In this document: piece after piece, positions 51,915 to 59,229 of the stretch | How the letters are laid out: each line of letters opens with the position of its first letter | Position numbering within the stretch: the first letter of the stretch is position 1 | From: Gemmatimonadota bacterium | Lineage (GTDB): Bacteria > Latescibacterota > UBA2968 > UBA8231 | Direction of reading: 5' to 3' | DNA length: 62,871 nt | NCBI GenBank assembly: GCA_028875335.1 | Contig: JAPPEF010000194.1 | Coordinates: forward strand, 1 to 62,871 | Made by a program: the position numbers and the translations under genes | Notes under the pieces: generated by a model | Told to the model about the DNA's origin: nothing | Databases searched by the model: none | The model's input: the letters and a program-made list of their open reading frames with translations, nothing else

Positions 51915-52454
51915 TTAGGCCCCTCCAGCCAAGTATATTACGGCTACGGCACCCTGGTCTCCGGTGGCTGCCTTGGCAATTTTGCCTTCGGCATTGACCA
52001 ATACGGAGGTGGGAAAAGCATTTACCTCAAAAGGCTTATTAGCTGTCAAAAGGGAATCAAAAACGACGGGGAACGAAAAACTGTATTCCTCCATTTTGTC
52101 TTTCATCGCCTGCCGGTCGCCCGAGGCAATAAACAGGACATTCACCCCCTGCACCTGAGATGCATGTAGCAAGTGGGGATAGACGGTCTCGCAGGCACTG
52201 CAAGTAGGATGGGCGAAAATGAGCAGATAGGGCTGGCCCGCAAACTGCGCGTTGGAGACCTGTCCCGTGCCCACCAGACTTTCGAGTTCCAGTACAGCCG
52301 CTTGCGTTCCCAGCAAATCCCAAAACTCCACATCCAGCGGATCAATGGGAGGCGGGTTGACGATCTTGGCTGCCAAGAATGCACATGATCCCAACAGGGT
52401 GCCCGTGGCCGCGATCAAGGTCATGGCCCAGCGATTGGGTTTGAGGCCGTTCAC
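51915..52454 (-). CDS. Membrane-anchored thioredoxin-fold protein (CSAC)
   Basis: The GTG at 52454 overlaps the upstream stop (GTGA) and follows GAGGAGG by 7 nt; a longer in-frame start at 52505 is rejected. The 179-residue protein has an N-terminal membrane helix (MTLIAATGTLLGSCAFLAA), then a redoxin fold with YLLIFAHPTCSACETVYPHL (CSAC at 85-88) and a NAFPTSVLVNAEGKI cis-proline region. It pairs with the CPYC redoxin next door. The different CxxC dipeptides suggest different redox potentials, possibly one oxidising and one reducing. Confidence 0.8.
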   Translation of the reverse strand: MNGLKPNRWAMTLIAATGTLLGSCAFLAAKIVNPPPIDPLDVEFWDLLGTQAAVLELESLVGTGQVSNAQFAGQPYLLIFAHPTCSACETVYPHLLHASQVQGVNVLFIASGDRQAMKDKMEEYSFSFPVVFDSLLTANKPFEVNAFPTSVLVNAEGKIAKAATGDQGAVAVIYLAGGA

Positions 52455-53074
52455 AGTCGTTCCTCCTCGCTTGCGGGCACTCCCAGCGGCTGATCTCGCA
52501 CCCACGCCGCTGCCTTGTTGAGTTGTTCGACAAGGCCTCCGGCTGAAAAAGTGGCCCCGCTGATCCCATCGACATTGAACTCTAGAGCCAGTTCGCTCGC
52601 CACTGAGCGACCAGCGAATTGGAGCAAAAACCGCGCTGTATCAACCCGCTCGCCACGCACCTCCCAATAGTCGAGCAGGAGGATCTGCACCAGCGTGTCG
52701 CCCTCAGCGTCATACAGCGCGGCAGCCAACACATCCCGGCACACACTACAGGCGATATCGTGGCGGAATAGCACCAGTCGATAGACCGTTTGGTCTCTGC
52801 GCACGACGTTGTAGTCAGCCACTAGGCCAGAAGTCGGCTCCGGCTCGGCAGCCCATACCGGTTGGAGTTGGAGCGTACTGTCGGAGACGACTTGGCTTAC
52901 TTGCGCCAATAAATCCTCCGGTGAAGGCACTGGCACAAAGGGCTTCGGCTGCAACCGCCGCACGCGCTCGTCTAGCGATTGATAGCGGCTCGCCAATAAA
53001 AAAAAGGTGGGCACCAACGCGACCAATAAGACGCCAAAAGCAAGCGTTACAGGGTCTTTTCTATCTCTATTCAT
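52451..53074 (-). CDS. Membrane-anchored FMN-binding-like protein with a CSVC pair
   Basis: From the ATG at 53074, overlapping the peptidase stop (ATGA), the 207-residue protein has a membrane helix (LAFGVLLVALVPTFFLLAS). The C-terminal half resembles an FMN_bind domain: ARFLLQFAGRSVASELALEF followed by NVDGISGATFSAGGLVEQL. DGISGAT (169-175) matches the D-x-x-SGAT motif whose Thr carries covalently attached FMN in NqrC/RnfG-type proteins. A cysteine pair CSVC (109-112) sits in FRHDIACSVCRD. It could pass electrons from a flavin to thiols outside the membrane. No ApbE flavin transferase is in the window. Confidence 0.7.
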   Translation of the reverse strand: MNRDRKDPVTLAFGVLLVALVPTFFLLASRYQSLDERVRRLQPKPFVPVPSPEDLLAQVSQVVSDSTLQLQPVWAAEPEPTSGLVADYNVVRRDQTVYRLVLFRHDIACSVCRDVLAAALYDAEGDTLVQILLLDYWEVRGERVDTARFLLQFAGRSVASELALEFNVDGISGATFSAGGLVEQLNKAAAWVRDQPLGVPASEEERL

Positions 53075-54222
53075 GGTTGCTCCACCAGCAACTGCTGAAG
53101 CGACGGCAGCCAAGGATAGAACATTTGTATAAGGGGTTTGATCAGACTGCCGCCCAAGACCACGGTCAATACCCCTGCAACTGCGATTATTGGCGCGAAA
53201 GGTACGGCTAGTTCAACTTCCAACTCATTGCCAAATCGCGCGAAAGAACCGCCCGCTGATTTTTCGTGCAACGTCCGCACATGCCCCTTCGTCAATGGCC
53301 GACCAGGATAACACAACACTTCCTGCCCTTGCCCGACCTCTGCGCCACAATAGTATTCTTCTGTTCCGTCCTTATCAGCAGCGCAGATCGCTAGACGCGG
53401 CACCATGCCTTCGCGCAATGCCTGAATAGGCATCGCCTGTAAGAAAGACCGAGGTGCTATGCGATGGATGATCTTGTAGAGGGAGAACACACCCCAAGAG
53501 AGCACCCACAGCGCCAGATAGATCGGCCAGTCCTGGAACTTCAGTATAGTGTAGCCTGCTAGGATAAGACCGGGCAGAACTAGAGTCAGCCGGTAACTCC
53601 GAGGCACGAAGTGGTCAATGAGCAGATAGAGTACTAGGACGGCCACCACTACCTCTACAAAGGTCATTGCCTCTTCCCCCAATAAGGTGCCGAAACCCAG
53701 CACTAACCCTACCAGACCGGCCAACTCCAAGCCTAGGTACAGCCATTGCGATGTACCCCAACCCGCCTTGGCCTCCGCCCACCGACCTGGACGCAGAACA
53801 GCCCACAATACCAGCACGACAAAACAGTTGAACACTAAGGCGTTGAGCAGTAGCGCCCAAATCGGCGAATTGAAAGAGAAGAGGGAAGTAGAAGGGAAGA
53901 AGGTCGGAGGAAGCACTAGGACAAAAGCCCAAAATAATTTTGCGTCTCCCGGAGCCCAGAATCCATAGATATAGAGTAAGTAACTGACTGCAAAACCGAG
54001 CAAAAAGACAGTGCCCGCCTGATCTAGTTCGACCTGACCCCAAATCCAGAATAAAATCTGGCTTACCAAACCTAAGGCCAGTAGTCCCCAACTAGCCCAA
54101 TTGGGGATATTGCGAAAGTGAATATCGGTATAAGTTGTATAGCAACCGGAGATGGTAATAGCACAGGCCATAGTTAGCTCTAACAAAAACATGTGACCAA
54201 AATCATTGAGTAGTGATTCCAT
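53071..54222 (-). CDS. Prepilin peptidase-like (A24/CpaA-type) membrane protease with C-terminal extension
   Basis: The 383-residue protein is polytopic and has the two-aspartate signature of A24 peptidases: YTDIHFRNIPNW (Asp33) in the first loop and FWAPGDAKLFWAF (Asp93 of the GxGD-like motif). After about eight helices there is a soluble insert (AAD...YCGAEVGQGQEVLCYPG, 260-340) with a few cysteines, then a last helix. Classical prepilin peptidases lack this extension, and no pilin or secretion-ATPase genes are nearby. It is the first gene of the redoxin/Cys-rich operon, under the sigma54 promoter at 54340-54355. Confidence 0.75.
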   Translation of the reverse strand: MESLLNDFGHMFLLELTMACAITISGCYTTYTDIHFRNIPNWASWGLLALGLVSQILFWIWGQVELDQAGTVFLLGFAVSYLLYIYGFWAPGDAKLFWAFVLVLPPTFFPSTSLFSFNSPIWALLLNALVFNCFVVLVLWAVLRPGRWAEAKAGWGTSQWLYLGLELAGLVGLVLGFGTLLGEEAMTFVEVVVAVLVLYLLIDHFVPRSYRLTLVLPGLILAGYTILKFQDWPIYLALWVLSWGVFSLYKIIHRIAPRSFLQAMPIQALREGMVPRLAICAADKDGTEEYYCGAEVGQGQEVLCYPGRPLTKGHVRTLHEKSAGGSFARFGNELEVELAVPFAPIIAVAGVLTVVLGGSLIKPLIQMFYPWLPSLQQLLVEQP

Positions 54223-54339
54223 ATCAGTTACGCCTCATGTTAGATGCGATTTCTACATCTGCGAAGTGAGGATTATCTATCAAACAAGCCTTCCTAAGAG
54301 TAAGGATTCTGCTGTATCCTGCCTCGACTTCAAGCTATA

Positions 54340-54355
54340 AGCACATTTCGTGCCA
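54340..54355 (-). promoter_or_regulatory. Sigma54 (-24/-12) promoter of the peptidase/redoxin operon
   Basis: On the minus strand TGGCACGAAATGTGCT has GG and GC separated by 10 nt and matches TGGCACG-N4-TTGCW at all but one position. The expected start of transcription is near 54328, leaving a leader of about 105 nt before the ATG at 54222. Confidence 0.75.
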
Positions 54356-54370
54356 TACTGCAGGCCATGC

Positions 54371-54403
54371 ACAAAAAATCCTTCAGAAGTACCCTAAAGA
54401 ATT
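54371..54403 (-). terminator. Degenerate copy of the conserved terminator (element copy B)
   Basis: AATCCTTCAG...CTAAAGAATT followed on the minus strand by TTTTTT matches the conserved terminator of the other three elements, but with two mismatched stem positions. The conserved AT-rich box (TTGAAAAACATACGACTTAA on the plus strand) follows on the upstream side at about 54402-54432. Confidence 0.6.
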
Positions 54404-54475
54404 GAAAAACATACGACTTAAAATATATGACGGAGCTTTCCATTCTTCGTGGCTCATACGTAGTTACAGGTATTT

Positions 54476-54531
54476 ATACGATTTGTCGTATGATTTATAC
54501 GATTTGTCGTATGACCTACGATTTGTCATAT
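54476..54531. promoter_or_regulatory. Three 16-bp dyads, putative sigma54 activator sites (class AT)
   Basis: ATACGATTTGTCGTAT occurs at 54476-54491 and 54497-54512 (21-bp period). A weaker copy, CTACGATTTGTCATAT, is at 54516-54531. They lie 120-190 bp upstream of the sigma54 promoter of the peptidase/redoxin operon. From 54541 to 54714 I see no gene or further structure; the sequence is AT-rich. Confidence 0.65.
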
Positions 54532-54714
54532 TAAAAATACCACCACTCCAGTTAGAGACTATACGAAAATTTCGGTAGTGAGCTAGTAAGAAAAATTCGG
54601 GGAGATTGGCACAATTTTTGCCGAGGCTGTATATTAGTAAACCCGCTTGCACCCATAGGCTCAGAGCCTATGGTGCGCCACCTCCCTTTCAGGAGGACTA
54701 CCTGTTACGTCCCT

Positions 54715-54975
54715 TTATAAATCTTCCCACTCACCTTTTAATTCAGACTCTTTTATTTTTTCTAGAAATGTACCTGCTAAACTAAGCGTTGCAGCAGCTT
54801 TATTCTCTGAAAAGTATCTACTTCCCCCTTCTCCCAAAATACGAAAAAGCCGTTCACAATTCTTTTCTAGACGCTCAGGAAAAGAAGGATCATTTTCACT
54901 AAAGGTCTGAGCCAAAACTGCCAATGCAGCGGACGTATCAACCACTTCGAGTCCGTACTTCTCAATATAATCCAT
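54715..54975 (-). CDS. Small hypothetical protein (86 residues)
   Basis: An ATG at 54975 preceded by GGAGGAAAGTAGGAG encodes an acidic helical protein beginning MDYIEKYGLEVVDTSAALAV and containing YFSENKAAATLSLAGTFLEK. No signal peptide, membrane segment or family is recognised. The base composition is more AT-rich than in the flanking genes. Together with the next small gene it may be a recently acquired segment. Confidence 0.5.
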   Translation of the reverse strand: MDYIEKYGLEVVDTSAALAVLAQTFSENDPSFPERLEKNCERLFRILGEGGSRYFSENKAAATLSLAGTFLEKIKESELKGEWEDL

Positions 54976-54996
54976 TTTCTCCTACTTTCCTCCGTT

Positions 54997-55461
54997 TATA
55001 GGTTTTCGGCCGATTCGGTTCGGGCAGACTTCGTCCACCCATTTTTGTTCTTTGTTATTTTTTACTATGTTGAGGACTCCCATGAATCTCCCAATGTATC
55101 GCAATCAGTATGAGCGTCATTTTTTGCCTCTTCACATCCAGCACTCTTGCCATTCCTGCATTTCTCTACCCAATCTTCGAGTGCTTTTTCACGCGCTATC
55201 TCTTTGGAGTCGCTTACACCATGTCCGGTGTATTTTTTGTCTCCAACAGAATGACTTGCCGAGCATACCTTATCAGATGAAGAATACGGATCAGTGCAAG
55301 CTGAAATTAATATGATAATCCCTACGAGCATTATTCTGAGTTTGTCTGTCTTCATAGCATCATACCTCCATGCGAATAGGTTGCTTTTTGAGTTTTTCGA
55401 TTAGTTTACTTGCTTCCTATAAGTTTTCGGCCGATTCGGTTTGGGCCAGGCTTCGTCCACC
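54997..55461. repeat. Pair of 43-bp direct repeats flanking a small lipoprotein gene
   Basis: 54997-55039 and 55418-55461 are about 90% identical (shared core AGTTTTCGGCCGATTCGGTT with one difference, then a shared CTTCGTCCACC end). Between them lies the small lipoprotein gene at 55065-55355. Direct repeats around a single AT-rich gene suggest insertion or duplication of a small cassette. No integrase or transposase is present. The rest of the 55356-55638 interval shows no gene. Confidence 0.6.
55065..55355 (-). CDS. Small putative lipoprotein (96 residues)
   Basis: An ATG at 55355 with GGAGG 9 nt upstream encodes MKTDKLRIMLVGIIILISAC, a lipoprotein signal with lipobox ISAC. A polar mature part has four further cysteines (KVCSAS, VEKCRNG, AGCEE, TDCDT). 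Its AT-rich composition differs from neighbouring genes, and it is flanked by 43-bp direct repeats. No family is recognised. Confidence 0.55.
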   Translation of the reverse strand: MKTDKLRIMLVGIIILISACTDPYSSSDKVCSASHSVGDKKYTGHGVSDSKEIAREKALEDWVEKCRNGKSAGCEEAKNDAHTDCDTLGDSWESST

Positions 55462-55638
55462 ATGCCGAGAATCCAATCCAGACCTTATTTCCTCATGTAT
55501 TCCATCCCCGAGTAAAAACAGATACCAAGAGGAAATGGAATCAGGGGATGTGTGGACAATTCTACCTGTTCTTTCTATATAATTGTTTTAGATTTTGCTC
55601 ATTAAGGGGCATCCTTTTTAAACTGATGCCCTACCACA

Positions 55639-58600
55639 TCACGCCTTCTTCGGTCGCCGCAACCCGTACACGCGCATGCGGGAACGCAGCCGCTCCGGAT
55701 TCATGCCCAACAAGCGAGCTGCGCCCCGATCTCCATAGATGAGCCAATTAGTGGCCTGGAGTGCCTCCACGATTTGCTGCTTTTCGTCCTTGTCCCCGGT
55801 CCCCTGTTCAACTGCAGACGCCGTCAGCAAAAGTGATCCCTCTTCGTCCTCGTCTGCAGCCGATAGCGGCACATCCTCCACCTGAATGACACCGCCTTGG
55901 CATACGACCACCGCCCGCTGGATCAGATACTCCAACTCGCGCACATTCCCCGGCCAATCGTGTTCCTGCAGATGCGCTATCACCTCGTCGCCTAAGCTCG
56001 GCACCGGCCGCTGCAGCTCTTCGGCAAATTGGGCTGCAAAATGCGCCGCCAAGATCGATATATCCTCCCGGCGGTTCCGCAGCGACGGCAGCACCAACGA
56101 GAACACTCTTAAGCGGTAAAACAGATCCTCCCGGAACGTCCCCTCTTGAACTGCCTTTTTCAGATTGCGATTGGTTGCCGCTACCACTCGCACATCTATC
56201 GGTACGGGTACCCCACCGCCGACGCGGATTAGGTGGTCCTCCTCCAAGATGTGCAGCAAGGTCCGTTGGGTATCCAACGGCAAATCGCCGATCTCATCGA
56301 GGAACAGGGTACCGCCGTGTGCCCGCTCAAAACACCCCATCTTCTGCGCCACCGCGCCAGTGAAAGCTCCCTTCTCGTGGCCGAATAATTCGCTTTCGAT
56401 CAGCCCGGTGGACAGGGCACCGCAATTGACTTGGATAAATGCCTGTTCTCGGCGCAGGCTCAGGTCGTGGATCATACGGGTGAGCAAGCCCTTGCCCACG
56501 CCGGTCTCGCCTAGCACCAACACCGTCATATCCGTTTCGGCTACCTGTCCAACCTCTTCCAAAAGCTGGACCATGGACTGGCTCTGGCCGAGTACTCTCG
56601 TATCCAACGCCCGCGACTTATCTTGCTCATCGGGGACCACCCGCACATCCAAGCTGGCGATGTCCGACAGCAAACCATCTCGATCTAGGGCACGCACCTC
56701 AAAACGAAATTCGCCAGCCGGCACGTCTCGGTACGACACCCTATTGTCGGATGTGAACGCGCTCCACTCGGCTGTCGGAGCGTGGCCGACTAGCCGGTGA
56801 CTGTAGCGCGTGGTCCCAGCTTCACCCCTGAAACGGATGCCTTGGAAATGAATCTGTATCTCGGGTGTGCTCTCCGAGCAGGACAAGGCTTGGGAGGTCT
56901 CCAAAAGACGCTCCCCCACGGCTTGGCGGATCACAATACTCGGGGGCGTCTGGCTGGGCTGATACGCAACCAGACCCGCCCTCGTCCCAAACCACAGCCA
57001 GCCCCGGCTATCGCATAGAATGGCCTCGATCGTATTCACATGCACGGATCTGCCCAGACGGATGCACTGAAAGGTCCGGCCATCATAGTTCAAGACGCCC
57101 CCACCGCTGGTTCCAATCCATATACGCCCTTGCTGGTCGGCTTCCAACGACAGAATACCATTGGCCGAAAGTCCACCCTGATCTATCGTAAACTGACGCA
57201 CCTCCTGGGAGTTGCAGTCAAAGGCGAAAAGGCCATTGGCAGTCCCCACCCAAAGCGTACCCTCATGTTCGTACAAGGCGTTCACATAAGAAACGGTTTC
57301 TAATTCGGTAAGCTCCGACTCACGGAAAAGGCCGTCCGTATGGCAGTACAACGCCGGCCTTTTCCCATGAGTCCCAATCCAGAAGACACCGTCGCTATCC
57401 TGTAGCACAGTGCGACAAGGATGGGGCAACCGTTCCTCAAACGCGGTGAAGCAGTCTGCTTCGATCCAACCGAAGCGCCCTTGGGAAGTGCAGACCCTTA
57501 TGCGTCCCGTCTGGTCTTGGCACAGCCCGGCAATGTCCTCATGGTGGTCCGCTTTGGCGATGGCGATGGCTCGGGGCGCGGTCCCCTCCCATTTGAAGAC
57601 CTGTCCGGCGGGACCCCCACTCCAAAGCTGCCCCTGTCGATCGACTACCAGTGCCGAGACCGCATGATCCGTCGCCACTGGGCGAATCTGGTCGTCCTCT
57701 AAGCAGGCCAAGCCCCCCGCCGTGCCAACCCAAATCCTACCTTCGCGATCTTCGTCCAAACACCGGATCTCTTTATTCGGCAAACCGTCGGCTTCACTGT
57801 ATAGCTGGGTACTAACCGGATCGCAAAAAACTAGCCCGCCGCCCCACAACCCCACCCAGATATTCCCTTCGCGGTCCTCGTACGTAAGGCGCGTATCCGC
57901 AAAGTGGGCACTTGGCAAGCGAGCCGAGAAAGGATGCCAGTCCTGCCCATCGTACACCAATACACCCCGGCGAGCCACCCACAGCCAGCCCCGCTCGTCC
58001 AAGCGCACATGCCGCATCCCGTGCCGCACTACCTCCCTGCCCTCAAGCTCGCTCCCCACATCAATCAAGTCGAACTGTTGCTGCTGTGGATCGTAGCGGC
58101 CGATCACAGCTTCGCTGCCTATGTAGTGGAAGGCAATCCACAGACGGCCAGCAGCGTCTTGGGCGAATTTCCAAGGCCAGCGCCTACTGCCGTTCGTTGC
58201 GCCAAAGTCCGTGCCCATGCACTGACCATCTAAGTTGATGACCCCTTGGTGCAATGTCGCCAGCCACGTCGTACCCGCTGAGTCGGTGGCTACGTCGTGT
58301 ACCCGCCCGATGGGCTGATCCCCAATAGTCGTCGTACGCTCTACGCACCGATCCCCAACAAACCAGCCAATCCCCGCGCCGGTCAGGACCTGTATCGAGC
58401 CATCAGTCTGCGGTTGCAGGCTCAAAATGTCGTTGCAGGGCAGCCCGTGCTCCATGGTGTACACTTGAAACCCACGCGGGCCTAAGACAGCCAGTCCACC
58501 GCCGAGCGTACCGAAGAGAAGCCGTCCGTCTGTATCCTCGGTAACGGTCATTACCGTCAGATGAGGTAGCCCCTCCCCCAAGCCAAAGGTATCGAAATGC

Positions 58601-58791
58601 TCCCCGTCGAACCTACTCACCCCACCGTCGGCCGTGGCGATCCAGAGCAGCCCTTGGCGGTCCTGATAAATATCTTCCACGTGCATACCGGCTAGCCCAT
58701 CAGAAATGGTGTACCGGTGCCCCAGCACATGATCAAAGGATTTTATTTTTTTTGGGGTCTGTGCGGCGTGGTTTATCTCGTCCACCTCCAC
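55639..58791 (-). CDS. One-component sigma54 activator: Reg_prop propeller + Y_Y_Y + AAA + Fis HTH (paralogue 1)
   Basis: The ~1050-residue protein starts with about 600 residues of two-component-regulator propeller repeats (GLAGMHVEDIYQDRQGLLWI, ATADGGVSRFDGE, DREGRIWVGTAGGLACLE). A Y_Y_Y domain follows (to about 725), then a sigma54-interacting AAA+ domain: GETGVGKG at 761-768, GAFTGA at 808-813, FLDEIG at 831-836. A Fis-type helix-turn-helix ends it (WLIYGDRGAARLLGMNPERL). No signal peptide or membrane helix is seen, so the normally periplasmic propeller must be cytoplasmic here. Translation starts at GTG 58791 or 58785; the latter is better spaced from GGGAG. Its gene has its own sigma54 promoter and four dyads. 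Confidence 0.85.
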   Translation of the reverse strand: MEVDEINHAAQTPKKIKSFDHVLGHRYTISDGLAGMHVEDIYQDRQGLLWIATADGGVSRFDGEHFDTFGLGEGLPHLTVMTVTEDTDGRLLFGTLGGGLAVLGPRGFQVYTMEHGLPCNDILSLQPQTDGSIQVLTGAGIGWFVGDRCVERTTTIGDQPIGRVHDVATDSAGTTWLATLHQGVINLDGQCMGTDFGATNGSRRWPWKFAQDAAGRLWIAFHYIGSEAVIGRYDPQQQQFDLIDVGSELEGREVVRHGMRHVRLDERGWLWVARRGVLVYDGQDWHPFSARLPSAHFADTRLTYEDREGNIWVGLWGGGLVFCDPVSTQLYSEADGLPNKEIRCLDEDREGRIWVGTAGGLACLEDDQIRPVATDHAVSALVVDRQGQLWSGGPAGQVFKWEGTAPRAIAIAKADHHEDIAGLCQDQTGRIRVCTSQGRFGWIEADCFTAFEERLPHPCRTVLQDSDGVFWIGTHGKRPALYCHTDGLFRESELTELETVSYVNALYEHEGTLWVGTANGLFAFDCNSQEVRQFTIDQGGLSANGILSLEADQQGRIWIGTSGGGVLNYDGRTFQCIRLGRSVHVNTIEAILCDSRGWLWFGTRAGLVAYQPSQTPPSIVIRQAVGERLLETSQALSCSESTPEIQIHFQGIRFRGEAGTTRYSHRLVGHAPTAEWSAFTSDNRVSYRDVPAGEFRFEVRALDRDGLLSDIASLDVRVVPDEQDKSRALDTRVLGQSQSMVQLLEEVGQVAETDMTVLVLGETGVGKGLLTRMIHDLSLRREQAFIQVNCGALSTGLIESELFGHEKGAFTGAVAQKMGCFERAHGGTLFLDEIGDLPLDTQRTLLHILEEDHLIRVGGGVPVPIDVRVVAATNRNLKKAVQEGTFREDLFYRLRVFSLVLPSLRNRREDISILAAHFAAQFAEELQRPVPSLGDEVIAHLQEHDWPGNVRELEYLIQRAVVVCQGGVIQVEDVPLSAADEDEEGSLLLTASAVEQGTGDKDEKQQIVEALQATNWLIYGDRGAARLLGMNPERLRSRMRVYGLRRPKKA

Positions 58792-58861
58792 CCTCTCCCT
58801 ATCTACGCTTTAATTGAGGTCTACTGCATCAGCCTTGCGGCTGCGCTGCTGAGGAGGTCTA

Positions 58862-58877
58862 GGCACATTCTGTGCCA
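58862..58877 (-). promoter_or_regulatory. Sigma54 (-24/-12) promoter of activator paralogue 1
   Basis: On the minus strand TGGCACAGAATGTGCC has GG and GC 10 nt apart. Expected start of transcription is near 58850, about 60-65 nt before the GTG start. It implies that this activator gene is itself controlled by a sigma54 activator, either itself or its paralogue. Confidence 0.75.
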
Positions 58878-58891
58878 AAAATTGGGCCGCG

Positions 58892-58926
58892 GACAAAAAA
58901 ATCCTTTAGGAGTACCCTAAAGGATT
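58892..58926 (-). terminator. Conserved intrinsic terminator (element copy C)
   Basis: AATCCTTTAGG-N5-CCTAAAGGATT is followed on the minus strand by a run of seven T. It ends transcription coming from the 59230 gene and insulates the sigma54 promoter. The AT-rich conserved box lies next to it at about 58925-58957. Confidence 0.8.
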
Positions 58927-58999
58927 GAAAAACATGATACTTAGAATTATGGTACAGGTCTTTATATGATGCGTGGCCTCGCCATCGACACAAGGCAGC

Positions 59000-59078
59000 A
59001 TACGATTTTTCGTATTCTAAATACGATTTTTCGTATTCTAAATACGATTTTTCGTATTCTAAATACGATTTTCCGTAT
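59000..59078. promoter_or_regulatory. Four 16-bp dyads at exact 21-bp spacing, putative sigma54 activator sites (class AT)
   Basis: ATACGATTTTTCGTAT occurs at 59000-59015, 59021-59036 and 59042-59057, with ATACGATTTTCCGTAT at 59063-59078. The unit length is 21 bp, so all sites face the same side of the helix. They lie 125-215 bp upstream of the sigma54 promoter at 58862-58877. The remainder of the 58792-59229 interval shows no gene. Confidence 0.7.
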
Positions 59079-59229
59079 GCGCCGAGGCTTAGCTATCCCA
59101 TTTTCGCTCCACGGCATCAAGGCGAGCAGAAGGAGCTGCGGAATAGACATAAAGTAAGGCGGTCCGCTTTGAAGACTTGGCTTTTGAGTTAGACTCGCGC
59201 TAGCTCCAGGCCCTGTAAGGAGTTGCCCT

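Noticed and set aside
53071..54222. Type IV pilus or Tad locus
   Set aside because: Only an A24-like peptidase is present; there is no pilin, assembly ATPase, secretin or TadC-like protein nearby.
58998..59080. Tandem 21-bp repeats as a CRISPR array
   Set aside because: Units are contiguous dyads without variable spacers, the period is two helical turns, and they sit upstream of a sigma54 promoter; an operator array explains them better.
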